Shown here: in pieces, positions 9,401-17,406 of the stretch
How positions within the stretch are numbered: position 1 is the stretch's first letter
Layout: each line of letters starts with the position of its first letter
NCBI GenBank assembly: GCA_964562015.1
Contig: CAZLRH010000014.1
Span: 1-64,000, forward strand
DNA: 64,000 nucleotides
Direction of reading: 5' to 3'
Source of the DNA: CAZLRH01 sp964562015
Lineage (GTDB): Bacteria; Verrucomicrobiota; Verrucomicrobiia; Opitutales; JABDGR01
Notes under the pieces: generated by a model
Seen by the model: the letters and a program-made list of their open reading frames with translations, nothing else
Database searches by the model: none
What the model was told of the DNA's origin: nothing
Translations under genes and position numbers: made by a program

Positions 9401-10121
9401 CCTTTTTGACAAGACGACCGAGCGGGGCGAGGACATGACACACGCCCGCAAGCTTCTGGCCGCCGCCGTCGCCTCGGTCATAGGCAAAAAAGAAGAACGC
9501 GCTGTGGCCAGCCTTTTCACCTCTGGTGGTACCCACGCAACGAAGGGAGAGTTTGCTGGCATCAATGACTTTGAGGTGATGGCATTCCTTGTTATCCTCC
9601 CCAGTGCACACAAACCTACGCCCCAAACAACGAAAATTGACTTCGCAATTTTTACCTTAAAGTTTCAAAAGCCCGAAGATGGCGTCTTTTCACCGGACGA
9701 TAAGAAGGATTGTACAAGGGAGGGTCGGGCCGTGTTGAGCCGGTTATTCGCCACGCTTTTAGACTCCGACAAGGTGCGGATCGAAGTGAACTATATTGGG
9801 GATGGTGATGGAACGTTTTGGGTGGAGTTTGGCGTAGCCGTCCTTGCGGTCACCGGTTTTCTCGGCGGCCCGGCGAATACGCTCCATGTCCTGGGGTTGA
9901 CCCTCGATAAATTGGGTAGCGCTTGCGAGCCTCCGTCACTTCCACTCAAGAAAACAGGGAAATGGTTCAAAGGGATGGCCTGGCGGTTGACGCCTCAACC
10001 TGATACGGAGATCCGGCGGCCTGGTTGTTTCGGCATCAAGAAGTGGCTTGATCGACGAACCACGCGCTGCAAGGGCTGCGGATTCCTTTCGGATTGTGTT
10101 AAAGCAATTCAAGAAGCCTGA
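6420..10121 (+). CDS. SNF2-type SF2 helicase with C-terminal cysteine motif
   Basis: A 1233-residue helicase-like ATPase. Residues 1-60 look like a degenerate phospholipase-D-type fold (S-L-D-A-A-S-P, then S-L-F-A-Y) often seen before such helicases; no HKD signature is visible. Motif I is S-V-G-L-G-K-T (about 256), motif II D-E-S-H (about 343), motif III S-A-T-P (about 381), and motifs V/VI S-E-G-Q-N-L-Q and R-F-G-R-I-D-R-I-G (about 760-800). After about 1060 the chain continues into a tail ending in C1203, C1217, C1220 and C1226 (C-x13-C-x2-C-x5-C), starting C-F-G, which resembles a zinc-binding knuckle. Related helicases are familiar in R-M and defence contexts together with DUF4391. It starts 70 bp after the HNH gene and has a short gap to the SeqA-like gene. 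Confidence 0.82.
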   Translation: MKLLKNQGAERVIDELQASLTAGGSLDAASPDLSLFAYGELKAALHRLSSCRLVLPIAQVDASALLGSDRDRGSRNQLSAYSLALDFAEWLRKAVDAKSAPGPLPQATLVSRNADGTPSRVISGNCPLTTEGLGLTPANQFGLVQTTETPAESQILAAWFTQLWGGLPTTTEGKEALLAQLDELIARREPALVYALTLYHLFKDRDDELDEDKIVKSATGIRNTVVWNKLFKFQRDGVVGAIDKLERLGGCIIADSVGLGKTFEALAIIKYYELRNNRVLVLVPKRLRDNWTLYKANDRRNFLAPDRFNYDVLNHTDLSRDGGKSGDIELSHVNWGNYDLVVIDESHNFRNKATHKDRETRYDLLMRRVIREGVKTRVLMLSATPVNNRLADLKNQIAFVTGGDDTALLVHGITSIEATVRKAQLQFNRWLAAEEVDRTPAHLIEMLGFDYFKLLDLLTIARSRRHIEKYYGTTETGKFPERLKPINYKPDVDRAGEFRSIREINNEIRRLTLAAYAPLRYVLPHKQAAYDEKYSTQIRGGESFFRQVDREESLIHLIRVNVLKRMESAVPSFALTVKRQLTDVEATLAKIEAHVNSIEEIEIEDVDIEDAAFESLLVGRKVKVLVQDVDLVRWKQDLTEDRNRLASLYASANQVGAARDAKLATLRDIIAKKVRHPLNSGNRKIIVFTAFADTAQYLYQELAPWAQSELGLHSALVTGGGRNQTTLPKLRKDLASILTNFSPRSKERPADLAAEGDIDLLIATDCISEGQNLQDCDFLVNYDIHWNPVRIIQRFGRIDRIGSSNSRIQLVNFWPNIELEEYINLEQRVSGRMVLLDISATGEENIIEQQSGNQMNDLEYRRTQLLKLQDAVIDLEDLSSGVSIADLTLTDFRIDLAQYLKAYPGKLESLPLGIFSVTSTPETGIPTGIVFCLRAEGEAAAKSFEPGYPLAPFYLVHVGDDGTVLLPFTQAKAVLDRLKRICVGRDLPEVEACDLFDKTTERGEDMTHARKLLAAAVASVIGKKEERAVASLFTSGGTHATKGEFAGINDFEVMAFLVILPSAHKPTPQTTKIDFAIFTLKFQKPEDGVFSPDDKKDCTREGRAVLSRLFATLLDSDKVRIEVNYIGDGDGTFWVEFGVAVLAVTGFLGGPANTLHVLGLTLDKLGSACEPPSLPLKKTGKWFKGMAWRLTPQPDTEIRRPGCFGIKKWLDRRTTRCKGCGFLSDCVKAIQEA

Positions 10122-10171
10122 TCATTGGTAAAGTTATTGATTCAGGGAAATATGGCAGTAAATTATTCACC

Positions 10172-10711
10172 ATGCCGACGCCGACCTATCCAAAATTGCC
10201 CAACGACGTTTTTCTATCGCTCTGCGAATATAGCGTTTTAAACCTTGTTTCACCTAGCGATGCCGTCAGGGTGTCCATCGGGCTCGAACCCAAGGAGCCT
10301 TTTCTCCTCACGCTTGATGATGCGAAGGGCCGAGACGGAATAGACCGCTTTCTCGGAATACTGTCTGCACTCTATAAGAAGGGAAGACGCAAGTTCGAAG
10401 CCGTTGCGCCAACGATCCATGGGAACACACGTATTTATTTCGGACGTACTTCAGCCGAGGTTTACGGCACCGGTTCATCAAACACGCCAAAGAAAATTCC
10501 GGGTTCGGATTGGTATGTTTCCTCAAATAATAGCAATTCACAGAAAGATACAATTATTAGAAATCTCATGCACGCCATGGGATTCTCATGGGACTATTCG
10601 TGCATGGTAAGTAGCTTGTGCTACTCCAATGTTCCTAGTTTGGGCTTTAAATACCAACCGGCTTATAACGCTCTGAAAGCTGATGCTACCGCTCGTCAAA
10701 GCAAGCAATGA
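10172..10711 (+). CDS. SeqA-like methylated-DNA reader
   Basis: A 179-residue protein whose second half closely resembles E. coli SeqA, the protein that binds hemimethylated GATC. Shared signposts in the same order are R-F-x3-L-S-x-L-Y (59-68), H83-G-N-T-R87-I-Y-F, T-P-K-K-x-P-G (106-111), an Asn-rich segment S-N-N-S-N (118-122) where SeqA has its DNA-contacting N-T-N, a Lys at 125, and I-x3-M-x-x-M-x-F (128-138). The N-terminal S-P-S-D-A-V-R segment near residue 30 also resembles SeqA's oligomerisation domain. SeqA is known mainly from gammaproteobacteria with Dam methylation. Here it lies between a SNF2 helicase and DUF4391 in an island with two adenine methylases, so a role in sensing methylation state is attractive. 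The alignment was made by eye from memory of SeqA. Confidence 0.68.
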   Translation: MPTPTYPKLPNDVFLSLCEYSVLNLVSPSDAVRVSIGLEPKEPFLLTLDDAKGRDGIDRFLGILSALYKKGRRKFEAVAPTIHGNTRIYFGRTSAEVYGTGSSNTPKKIPGSDWYVSSNNSNSQKDTIIRNLMHAMGFSWDYSCMVSSLCYSNVPSLGFKYQPAYNALKADATARQSKQ

Positions 10712-10830
10712 ATCGTCATTCAACCGACGGCCGAAGATGTACGCCCGAAAAGGCATTGGGAAATTTATCCTAAGTGTGTTTTAATTGGCCCAGACGGATA
10801 ACTTAGCATATTCATCGTTCGTCCGCTCAA

Positions 10831-11583
10831 ATGACCGCCACCAACGTCATCGCCGCCCTCTGCCTTCCCGTCGCCGCTCGGGTGGATCAGCGAGTGCCCA
10901 AAAAACTCCTGGTAGAAAACGGTGCGCCTACTGCGGTCGATAAACGGCAGATCAACGATGGCATTGAGGAACTGTTCTGGCTTGCCGCGCTCAAGCCCGC
11001 TACCATGGGCGTTCCCGCTTATCGCGATGAAATCCGTGAGTATCTGGAAATTGCCGTGCTTTCGCTCACCCTCCGGCCCGGAGCCAAAGCACCGCGCCTC
11101 ACCGAGCTGATTCACCGTGCCATCCCGTATCCTATTTTTCTTATCCAGTCCCAGCCAAGTAGGCTTACGCTTTCGCTGGCTCACCTACGCTGGTCGCAAG
11201 GGCAATCCGGGCAGACGGTGCTGGATGGTTCGCTTATCACCGTCGCGGTGGACGCCGAAACTCCGGCAACGAACGCCTTTCTCGCCTCGCTCAATGTCGC
11301 CAGCCAACCGCGCCAGCAGCTCCATGCATTCTATCAGGGCTGGGTTGAGCAATTCGAGGCTTATGCCGCCGCCCGGTTGACGGGCAGATTTGCACCCGCC
11401 GCCGATGCCGCAGCCGCCGAACGCCGCCGCTCGGCGCTGGCCGAGTACGAAAGGCTAAACCGTGAAATTGCCACTCTTCGCGCACGTGCGGTAAAGGAAT
11501 CCCAGATCAATCGTCGCGTGGAGTTGAACCTACAAGTGAAACAACTTGAATTCCGCCTCGCCGAAGTCTCTAGCCATATCTAA
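10831..11583 (+). CDS. DUF4391 family protein
   Basis: A 250-residue protein with the pattern of DUF4391: an early P-K-K-L-L-V-E-N segment, D-K-R-Q-I-N-D near residue 37, I-E-E-L-F-W-L-A-A-L-K-P near 50, and I-P-Y-P-I-F-L-I near 100. The C-terminal 70 residues form a charged, probably coiled-coil helix. The biochemical role is unknown. As I recall, the family is usually found beside SNF2-type helicases and type III Mod/Res genes, exactly as here. It is separated from the SeqA-like gene by 119 bp without another credible ORF and from the next helicase by 25 bp. Likely a structural or adaptor subunit of the restriction complex; that role is inferred from context only. Confidence 0.75.
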   Translation: MTATNVIAALCLPVAARVDQRVPKKLLVENGAPTAVDKRQINDGIEELFWLAALKPATMGVPAYRDEIREYLEIAVLSLTLRPGAKAPRLTELIHRAIPYPIFLIQSQPSRLTLSLAHLRWSQGQSGQTVLDGSLITVAVDAETPATNAFLASLNVASQPRQQLHAFYQGWVEQFEAYAAARLTGRFAPAADAAAAERRRSALAEYERLNREIATLRARAVKESQINRRVELNLQVKQLEFRLAEVSSHI

Positions 11584-11608
11584 AATCTATAGACAGCTTT
11601 GGAAATAA

Positions 11609-14600
11609 ATGCCTACCCCTATCTCATACCCCCTTCGGCATTTGTCTATCCGCGTTCCCTGGCATGACGCGGGATGGGCGGGCGTGGTATGCAGTGCGCC
11701 GCATCTCAATGGCTCATGCGTAAAGCTGAAGCGGATTGCCAGCCATAAGCGCGACGAGGAGGAGAAGGCCATCGCGGGACAATCACTGGAGACCCTACCA
11801 ATCGAGAAGTGGCCGTGCTGCGTTGAGGAACGAGGGATGTTCATGGCACCGTTTGAGACCGAGCAGATCAAGCGCCATGCGCTTGCCAGCAGCAACAAAG
11901 AGCACTACGGACATTTCCAGCCCACTCCCCAGCGTTTCCCAGCTTACTCTGCGGGCCTCATCCCATTTCGCTGGATGATGCGCGAAAACATGGATGCCTA
12001 CCGTGACCTCTACGAGTTGGACGTAGATAATGCGCGGGAACCCGATCTCGGCTATGAAACGAACTGGATACACGAAGCCTCGAACCAGGGCGCTCTGCTT
12101 GATGGATTTGCCGCCCACCTTCGAAAAGAGGACTCACTTTGCTTTTTCTACGCTAAGCATGTGCCGTTTATGGAGGGCACTGGTCGAATTCTGATTGGGG
12201 TTGGCCGCGTCAAGGATATCGGCAGTTTAAAGGAATTCGACCGTAGCGGCGAAGGAATGCGAGGAATGATCTGGGAGCGACCGTTTCAACATTCCATTCG
12301 CCCGAAGGGGCAGGACGGATTTCTCGTTCCCTATTATGAGATTCTGAAACGCGCCGAGGTTGATCCAACAATGGATCTCGAACGCTTCACCGCCAAAGCG
12401 CCGGATGAGCATTGGGACGAGTTTTCCTACGCCAGCGAGCTTGTCACTCACGACGGCGCAATCGCCGCACTGCTATCGCTCGAAACAGTGCTCGACCGTA
12501 TGGAGTCCGAGTTGGGCATCCATACCAGTTCCCAGCGGCAATGGATTAATTGTGAACTTTTGCGTCTCTGGAAGGTGCGTGGCCCGTTCCCAGGCTTGGG
12601 TGTCGTGCTTTCAGCTTTCGGTTTGTCACGCGGGATTTTTGTTGCGCACGCGCTCCAGCAAAAGGCTGGTGAAAATACCGATCCTTGGCCTTTGGTAGAT
12701 AGCGCGTTCGACGCCCCTGCCAATGTTCTGCCCAAAGATCTGCACCGCGACCTCAAGGAATTGGCACCCACCTGGAAAGGTCTGACCGTGGAACGCAAAG
12801 CACTGCTTAGGCTGCTGAGTCGCTTCGAGTTGACCAAAGACCAAGCTGCCGCTCTCTACGATGAAGGCTCCCGTCAGAAAAGCCATTGGATAGGGACTGA
12901 CCGTGAAATTTTACAGAATCCCTATCGCATCTATGAAATCAGTCGGCATGACCCCGAAGGCGTTCGCCTACTTACGGTTGATCGCGGTGTTTTTCCGGAG
13001 GACGCTGTACGGCTTCAGCATCCACTGGCTGCCCCTTCGGGCTTAGACTCGGCAGTCGATCTGCGTAGGGTGCGTGCATTTACAATCTCCGTTCTCGAAG
13101 ACGCTGCGCTTGGTGGACATACCTTACTGCCGAAGGCCAAAGTGGTGGACGCTATCTTAAGTCGTCCGGTGCGCCCTGCTTGTCCCGTAACCGGCGATAT
13201 ACTCTCGGCACGGGTTGCAGATATGAAGCCCGAAGTCGTGTCCGCGCCGATGGATGACAACGTCGCGCTGCAACTTGAGCGCTACAAGGCGATAGGCTCA
13301 GAAGTCCGCAAACAAGTTGATGGGCGCATCGGAGGTAAGAGGCATACCATTGAGCACAACTGGATGGGCTTTCTCGAAAAAAAGTTTGGGCTGGCAAAGG
13401 ACAAAGAGGAAATGCGAGCGCGCACGGAAAAGGCGGCGGCTTTGAAGGAAATCGCCGAGGCGCGTTTCAGCGTTCTCGCTGGGCCTGCGGGTGCTGGAAA
13501 GACGACCGTCCTTGGAATCCTCTGTGCGCAGCCAGAGATTCGCACCGAAGGACTGCTCCTCCTGGCACCCACCGGCAAGGCCCGCGTGCGTATGCAGGAG
13601 CTTGCGGGTGGTGGAGGTGGTAAGGCACTTACTATCGCACAGTTCCTCAATCAGAATGGCCGCTACGATGGGCGCTCGGGCCGTTACATCATGAGCGACC
13701 GCCCCAAGGCGTCGGGCTTCGGAACGGTGATCGTGGATGAGTCATCGATGCTCACCGAAGACATGCTCGGCGCATTGTTCGACGCCCTCTCAGGCGTCAA
13801 GCGTTTCATCTTCGTGGGAGATCCCGCGCAGTTGCCCCCCATCGGTGCGGGGCGTCCATTTGTGGACATTATTTCAAAACTACGGCCAGCCGACTACGAT
13901 TCGCGATTCCCGCGTGTCTCCTCTGGCTATGCGGAACTTACTGTTGAACGCCGGCAAGTAGGTGCTGAACGGCCCGATTTGCGCCTCGCTCGTTGGTTCA
14001 GCGCCACTCCTCCGACAGCGGGCGAGGACGATGTTTTCTTTGCCGGTGCTGACGAGCATCCCACTATCCGGTTCGTCGAATGGGAGAAACCCGAAGACTT
14101 TCAGCGCAAGCTCGTGGATGTGCTGGTATCGGAACTGAAGCTTTCCGGGCCAGGCGATTTACGCGGATTCAATAAGGCCCTCGCCGCGACAGAGAGCGGC
14201 GAATACGACTACTTCAACGCCACGCGCAATGGTAAGCCCGGTTCGGTGGTTGCTGTCGAAGCATGGCAAATCCTTAGTCCGCTGCGTGGTATGCCTTTCG
14301 GCGTGGGCGATATCAACCGACAAATCCATGAGCGTTTCCGTTCCGGTTTCCTCAAGCTGGCTACGCAGACGTGGCGCTCCATCCCGAAACCTTTCGGAGC
14401 CGAGCGCATCGTCTATGGCGACAAAGTTATCAACCTCGGCAACCATCGCCGTGACGGATACAGGGTTTATCCACAGGAGGGTGCCATCGGCTACCTCGCC
14501 AATGGCGAGATCGGCATCGCGGTTGGCAGGTGGGAGTCCCGCAAAAACCCGAAGATGCTGAAGGTCGAATTCTCTTCCCAGCAGGGCTTCACTTATGACT

Positions 14601-15307
14601 TCTATGGCAGCGATTTCCAAGATGAAGGTGATGCCGCGCTCGAACTTGCCTATGCCCTCACTGTCCACAAAGCGCAGGGCAGCCAATTCAAACTTGTCAT
14701 CCTGGTGCTGCCGGAGGGTCATCCCATCCTCTCGCGGGAACTTATTTATACCGCCCTTACGCGCCATCAAGATCGAGTGGTCGTCATGCACCAGGGGCCG
14801 CGCACTGTCCTAAAAGAATTTGCCGCTCCCCACCGTTCTGAAACGGCCCGACGCATGACCAACCTCTTGCAAGCGTGCCAGATGCTGGAGTTTCCACAGG
14901 TCAAAGGCAGCCTCTTCTTGCAGGCGGGCCTAATTCATCGGACGAGCACTGGTATCGCCGTCCGCTCGAAATCGGAACTTCTCGTTTACGAAACGCTCCG
15001 CAATGCCGGATTCCAACCCGAATACGAAAAAGCCCTGACCCTCACCGGCTCTACACGCTATCCTGACTTCACGATTGACGACGAAATCTCGGGTCGCACT
15101 GTCTATTGGGAGCACCTGGGGATGCTGGAGCGCGACGAATATCGGCGCAGTTGGGAAAAGAAACTCGCGTGGTATCGCGCCAACAAGGTGCTGCCGGCGG
15201 AAGAGGGTGGCGGAGCGAACGGCATGTTGGTGACCACCCAGGAATCCAGCACGGCGGGTTTTGACCTCGCAGACGTACAGGAAAAGATTCGCAAATTCTT
15301 GAAGTAG
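11609..15307 (+). CDS. RecD-like SF1 helicase with C-terminal nuclease-like domain
   Basis: A 1232-residue protein. The first 600 residues are unassigned. The helicase core has Walker A G-P-A-G-A-G-K-T-T (about 625), Walker B V-D-E-S-S-M (about 708), motif III G-D-P-A-Q-L-P-P, a V-H-K-A-Q-G motif V (about 1019) and a Y-T-A-L-T-R motif VI (about 1047), as in RecD/TraI-like SF1B helicases. The C-terminal about 130 residues look like a PD-(D/E)XK-type fold: S-E-L-L-V-Y-E-T-L (about 1122), Y-P-D-F-T-I (about 1150), Y-W-E-H-L-G (about 1166), with conserved-looking acidic residues in order. It starts 25 bp after DUF4391 and ends 44 bp before the type III Mod gene. Plausible role: unwinding and degrading invading DNA, or processing ends made by Res. 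The nuclease assignment is less certain than the helicase. Confidence 0.78.
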   Translation: MPTPISYPLRHLSIRVPWHDAGWAGVVCSAPHLNGSCVKLKRIASHKRDEEEKAIAGQSLETLPIEKWPCCVEERGMFMAPFETEQIKRHALASSNKEHYGHFQPTPQRFPAYSAGLIPFRWMMRENMDAYRDLYELDVDNAREPDLGYETNWIHEASNQGALLDGFAAHLRKEDSLCFFYAKHVPFMEGTGRILIGVGRVKDIGSLKEFDRSGEGMRGMIWERPFQHSIRPKGQDGFLVPYYEILKRAEVDPTMDLERFTAKAPDEHWDEFSYASELVTHDGAIAALLSLETVLDRMESELGIHTSSQRQWINCELLRLWKVRGPFPGLGVVLSAFGLSRGIFVAHALQQKAGENTDPWPLVDSAFDAPANVLPKDLHRDLKELAPTWKGLTVERKALLRLLSRFELTKDQAAALYDEGSRQKSHWIGTDREILQNPYRIYEISRHDPEGVRLLTVDRGVFPEDAVRLQHPLAAPSGLDSAVDLRRVRAFTISVLEDAALGGHTLLPKAKVVDAILSRPVRPACPVTGDILSARVADMKPEVVSAPMDDNVALQLERYKAIGSEVRKQVDGRIGGKRHTIEHNWMGFLEKKFGLAKDKEEMRARTEKAAALKEIAEARFSVLAGPAGAGKTTVLGILCAQPEIRTEGLLLLAPTGKARVRMQELAGGGGGKALTIAQFLNQNGRYDGRSGRYIMSDRPKASGFGTVIVDESSMLTEDMLGALFDALSGVKRFIFVGDPAQLPPIGAGRPFVDIISKLRPADYDSRFPRVSSGYAELTVERRQVGAERPDLRLARWFSATPPTAGEDDVFFAGADEHPTIRFVEWEKPEDFQRKLVDVLVSELKLSGPGDLRGFNKALAATESGEYDYFNATRNGKPGSVVAVEAWQILSPLRGMPFGVGDINRQIHERFRSGFLKLATQTWRSIPKPFGAERIVYGDKVINLGNHRRDGYRVYPQEGAIGYLANGEIGIAVGRWESRKNPKMLKVEFSSQQGFTYDFYGSDFQDEGDAALELAYALTVHKAQGSQFKLVILVLPEGHPILSRELIYTALTRHQDRVVVMHQGPRTVLKEFAAPHRSETARRMTNLLQACQMLEFPQVKGSLFLQAGLIHRTSTGIAVRSKSELLVYETLRNAGFQPEYEKALTLTGSTRYPDFTIDDEISGRTVYWEHLGMLERDEYRRSWEKKLAWYRANKVLPAEEGGGANGMLVTTQESSTAGFDLADVQEKIRKFLK

Positions 15308-15351
15308 GAACTAGCACCTTTCCACCCACTTACTTTAATTGGCAACCCACA

Positions 15352-17394
15352 ATGAAGCCGCTTACCGCCCTAGATTCCGAAAGCAAGTCACCCGACCTCG
15401 TGGCGGACAACGTCGCTCGGCTCAAGGCGTTGTTTCCTGAACTCATCACCGAGGGCACGGACGGGGTGGCGGTGAATGTGGACGTGCTCAAGGCACTCGT
15501 GGGGGACAAGACGGTGACAGATGCGGAGGAGAAATACGGCCTCAACTGGCATGGCAAGCGCCGCGCTCGGCAACTCGCCCTCATGCCCTCAACTGGCACG
15601 CTGCGCCCCTGCCCAGAGGACAGCGTTGACTGGGACACCACCCAAAACTTGATGATCGAAGGCGACAATCTCGAAGTCCTCAAGCTCCTCCAGAAATCCT
15701 ACTCGGGAAAAGTAAAGCTCATCTACATTGACCCGCCCTACAACACCGGCAAGGACTTCGTCTATCCCGACAATTTTCAGGACAACATCAAAAACTACCT
15801 TGAACTCACCGGCCAGACCGGCGAGGGTGGTCAAAAACTCTCGTCCAATACTGAAGCCTCGGGCCGCTTTCACACCGATTGGCTCAATATGATGTATCCC
15901 CGCCTCAAGTTGGCGCGGAATCTACTGCGGGAAGATGGTGTGATTTTTGTATCCATAGATGAAAAAGAAGTTCAACATCTTCGCTCTGTTGCAAATGAGT
16001 TATTTGGCGAAGAAAGTTTCGTAGCAAATGTGACTGTGGTCACGAACATGAAGGGGCGTAATGACAAGAAACATGTAGCCGCATGTCACGAGCAAATCGT
16101 CATTTATGCCAAGCCCCAATTTGTGTCCTTTGGCCTAGCGCTCACCGACGAACAGCGAGCAGCCTTCAAATATACAGACGAAGCCGGACAGAAGTATGCA
16201 CTGCGAGACCTCCGCAAGCGTGGCGGTCCTGACAAACGAGAAGACCGACCAAAAATGTTTTTCCCTATTTACTGGTCGCGAGAGAACGGGAAAGTTTCGC
16301 TTGCGCGTCAAAGTGCAACTGACATCGAAATCCTTCCACTTCGCGGAGATGGTAGCGAGGGACGTTGGCGTTGGGGAATTGATAAAGTTAGGGAATCTCT
16401 TGCATGGATGCACCCCAAACAGTCCGAGCGGAGTGACCGACTGGACATAGAGCATCGTGTATATCTCGATCCCAACATTAAACTCGGTGACGCACCTGCC
16501 GAAGATGAAAATGAAGATGAAGATAACGAAGACGATGTAATAGAGCGCACGTCGAAACCGAAATCGGTCTGGCTGGGACCGAGCTTTTCTAGTGATAGCG
16601 GAAAACGTGCCATGAAGGAATTTCTTCCAGGGGAGACGTTTAGTTTCCCTAAGTCGGTCGAACTATTGCGTCAATGCATCCAGATTGGCCTAGGAAAAGA
16701 TGGGTTAGCCTTGGACTTGTTTGCTGGCTCAGGTACTTTGGGGCAAGCTATCGCGGAGCAAAATGCGGCTGATGGAGGGAGCCGCTGCTTTATACTGGTG
16801 CAATTGCCAGAGCCCCTAAGTTTAGATGTGAAGGATCAGAAGGCTGCGGCAACTTTCTGCGACCAGATCGGCAAGCCACGTAACATCGCTGAACTTACCA
16901 AAGAACGTCTACGCCGGACCGGGAAGAGGATTAAGACGGAAAATCCAATGTTTGCGGGCGACCTCGGCTTTCGCGTCTTCAAGCTCGCTTCAAGCAACAT
17001 ACACGAATGGGACCCGGATCGGGAGAACCTCGCTGAAACCATTGAAGCCTCCATTGAACACCTCAAGACTGACCGCACCGAGCAAGACATTCTCTATGAA
17101 TTGCTACTAAAACTCGGCCTTGACCTCTGCGTGCCGATTGAAACGAAGACCATTGCCAAGCAGGAGGTTCACTCCATCGGTGCGGGCAGTTTGCTTGTCT
17201 GCCTTTCGCCCGCCATTCCGCAGGTCGATGTCGAGCCGCTGGCCCTCGGCCTCGCAGCGTGGCACAAGGAGATGAAGCCCGCAGGCGAAACCAGCGTCGT
17301 CTTCCGCGACAGCGCCTTTGCTGACGACGTGGCCAAGACCAACCTTACCGCCATCCTCGAACAGCATGGGCTGGAAAACGTCCGCAGCCTTTAA
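15352..17394 (+). CDS. mod: Type III restriction-modification DNA methyltransferase (Mod)
   Basis: A 680-residue N6-adenine methyltransferase of the type III Mod family. Motif IV D-P-P-Y-N-T-G-K-D-F lies at about residues 126-135, and the S-adenosylmethionine motif L-D-L-F-A-G-S-G-T at about 453. Motif IV before motif I is the beta-class order of type III Mod. The region between them is the target-recognition part and contains an acidic low-complexity stretch of Asp, Glu and Asn near residues 380-397. Mod alone methylates; with Res it forms the Mod2Res nuclease that cleaves when two inversely oriented unmodified sites meet. Unlike most type III loci, Mod is not directly followed by Res: a DinD gene lies between, 12 bp downstream. 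Confidence 0.92.
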   Translation: MKPLTALDSESKSPDLVADNVARLKALFPELITEGTDGVAVNVDVLKALVGDKTVTDAEEKYGLNWHGKRRARQLALMPSTGTLRPCPEDSVDWDTTQNLMIEGDNLEVLKLLQKSYSGKVKLIYIDPPYNTGKDFVYPDNFQDNIKNYLELTGQTGEGGQKLSSNTEASGRFHTDWLNMMYPRLKLARNLLREDGVIFVSIDEKEVQHLRSVANELFGEESFVANVTVVTNMKGRNDKKHVAACHEQIVIYAKPQFVSFGLALTDEQRAAFKYTDEAGQKYALRDLRKRGGPDKREDRPKMFFPIYWSRENGKVSLARQSATDIEILPLRGDGSEGRWRWGIDKVRESLAWMHPKQSERSDRLDIEHRVYLDPNIKLGDAPAEDENEDEDNEDDVIERTSKPKSVWLGPSFSSDSGKRAMKEFLPGETFSFPKSVELLRQCIQIGLGKDGLALDLFAGSGTLGQAIAEQNAADGGSRCFILVQLPEPLSLDVKDQKAAATFCDQIGKPRNIAELTKERLRRTGKRIKTENPMFAGDLGFRVFKLASSNIHEWDPDRENLAETIEASIEHLKTDRTEQDILYELLLKLGLDLCVPIETKTIAKQEVHSIGAGSLLVCLSPAIPQVDVEPLALGLAAWHKEMKPAGETSVVFRDSAFADDVAKTNLTAILEQHGLENVRSL

Positions 17395-17406
17395 CCCACC
17401 TCACCC

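Noticed and set aside
10709..10800. Readthrough extension of the SeqA-like gene to 10801
   Set aside because: The in-frame sequence after the TGA stays open for 29 codons, but SeqA similarity ends well before the stop and no recoding signal is seen.
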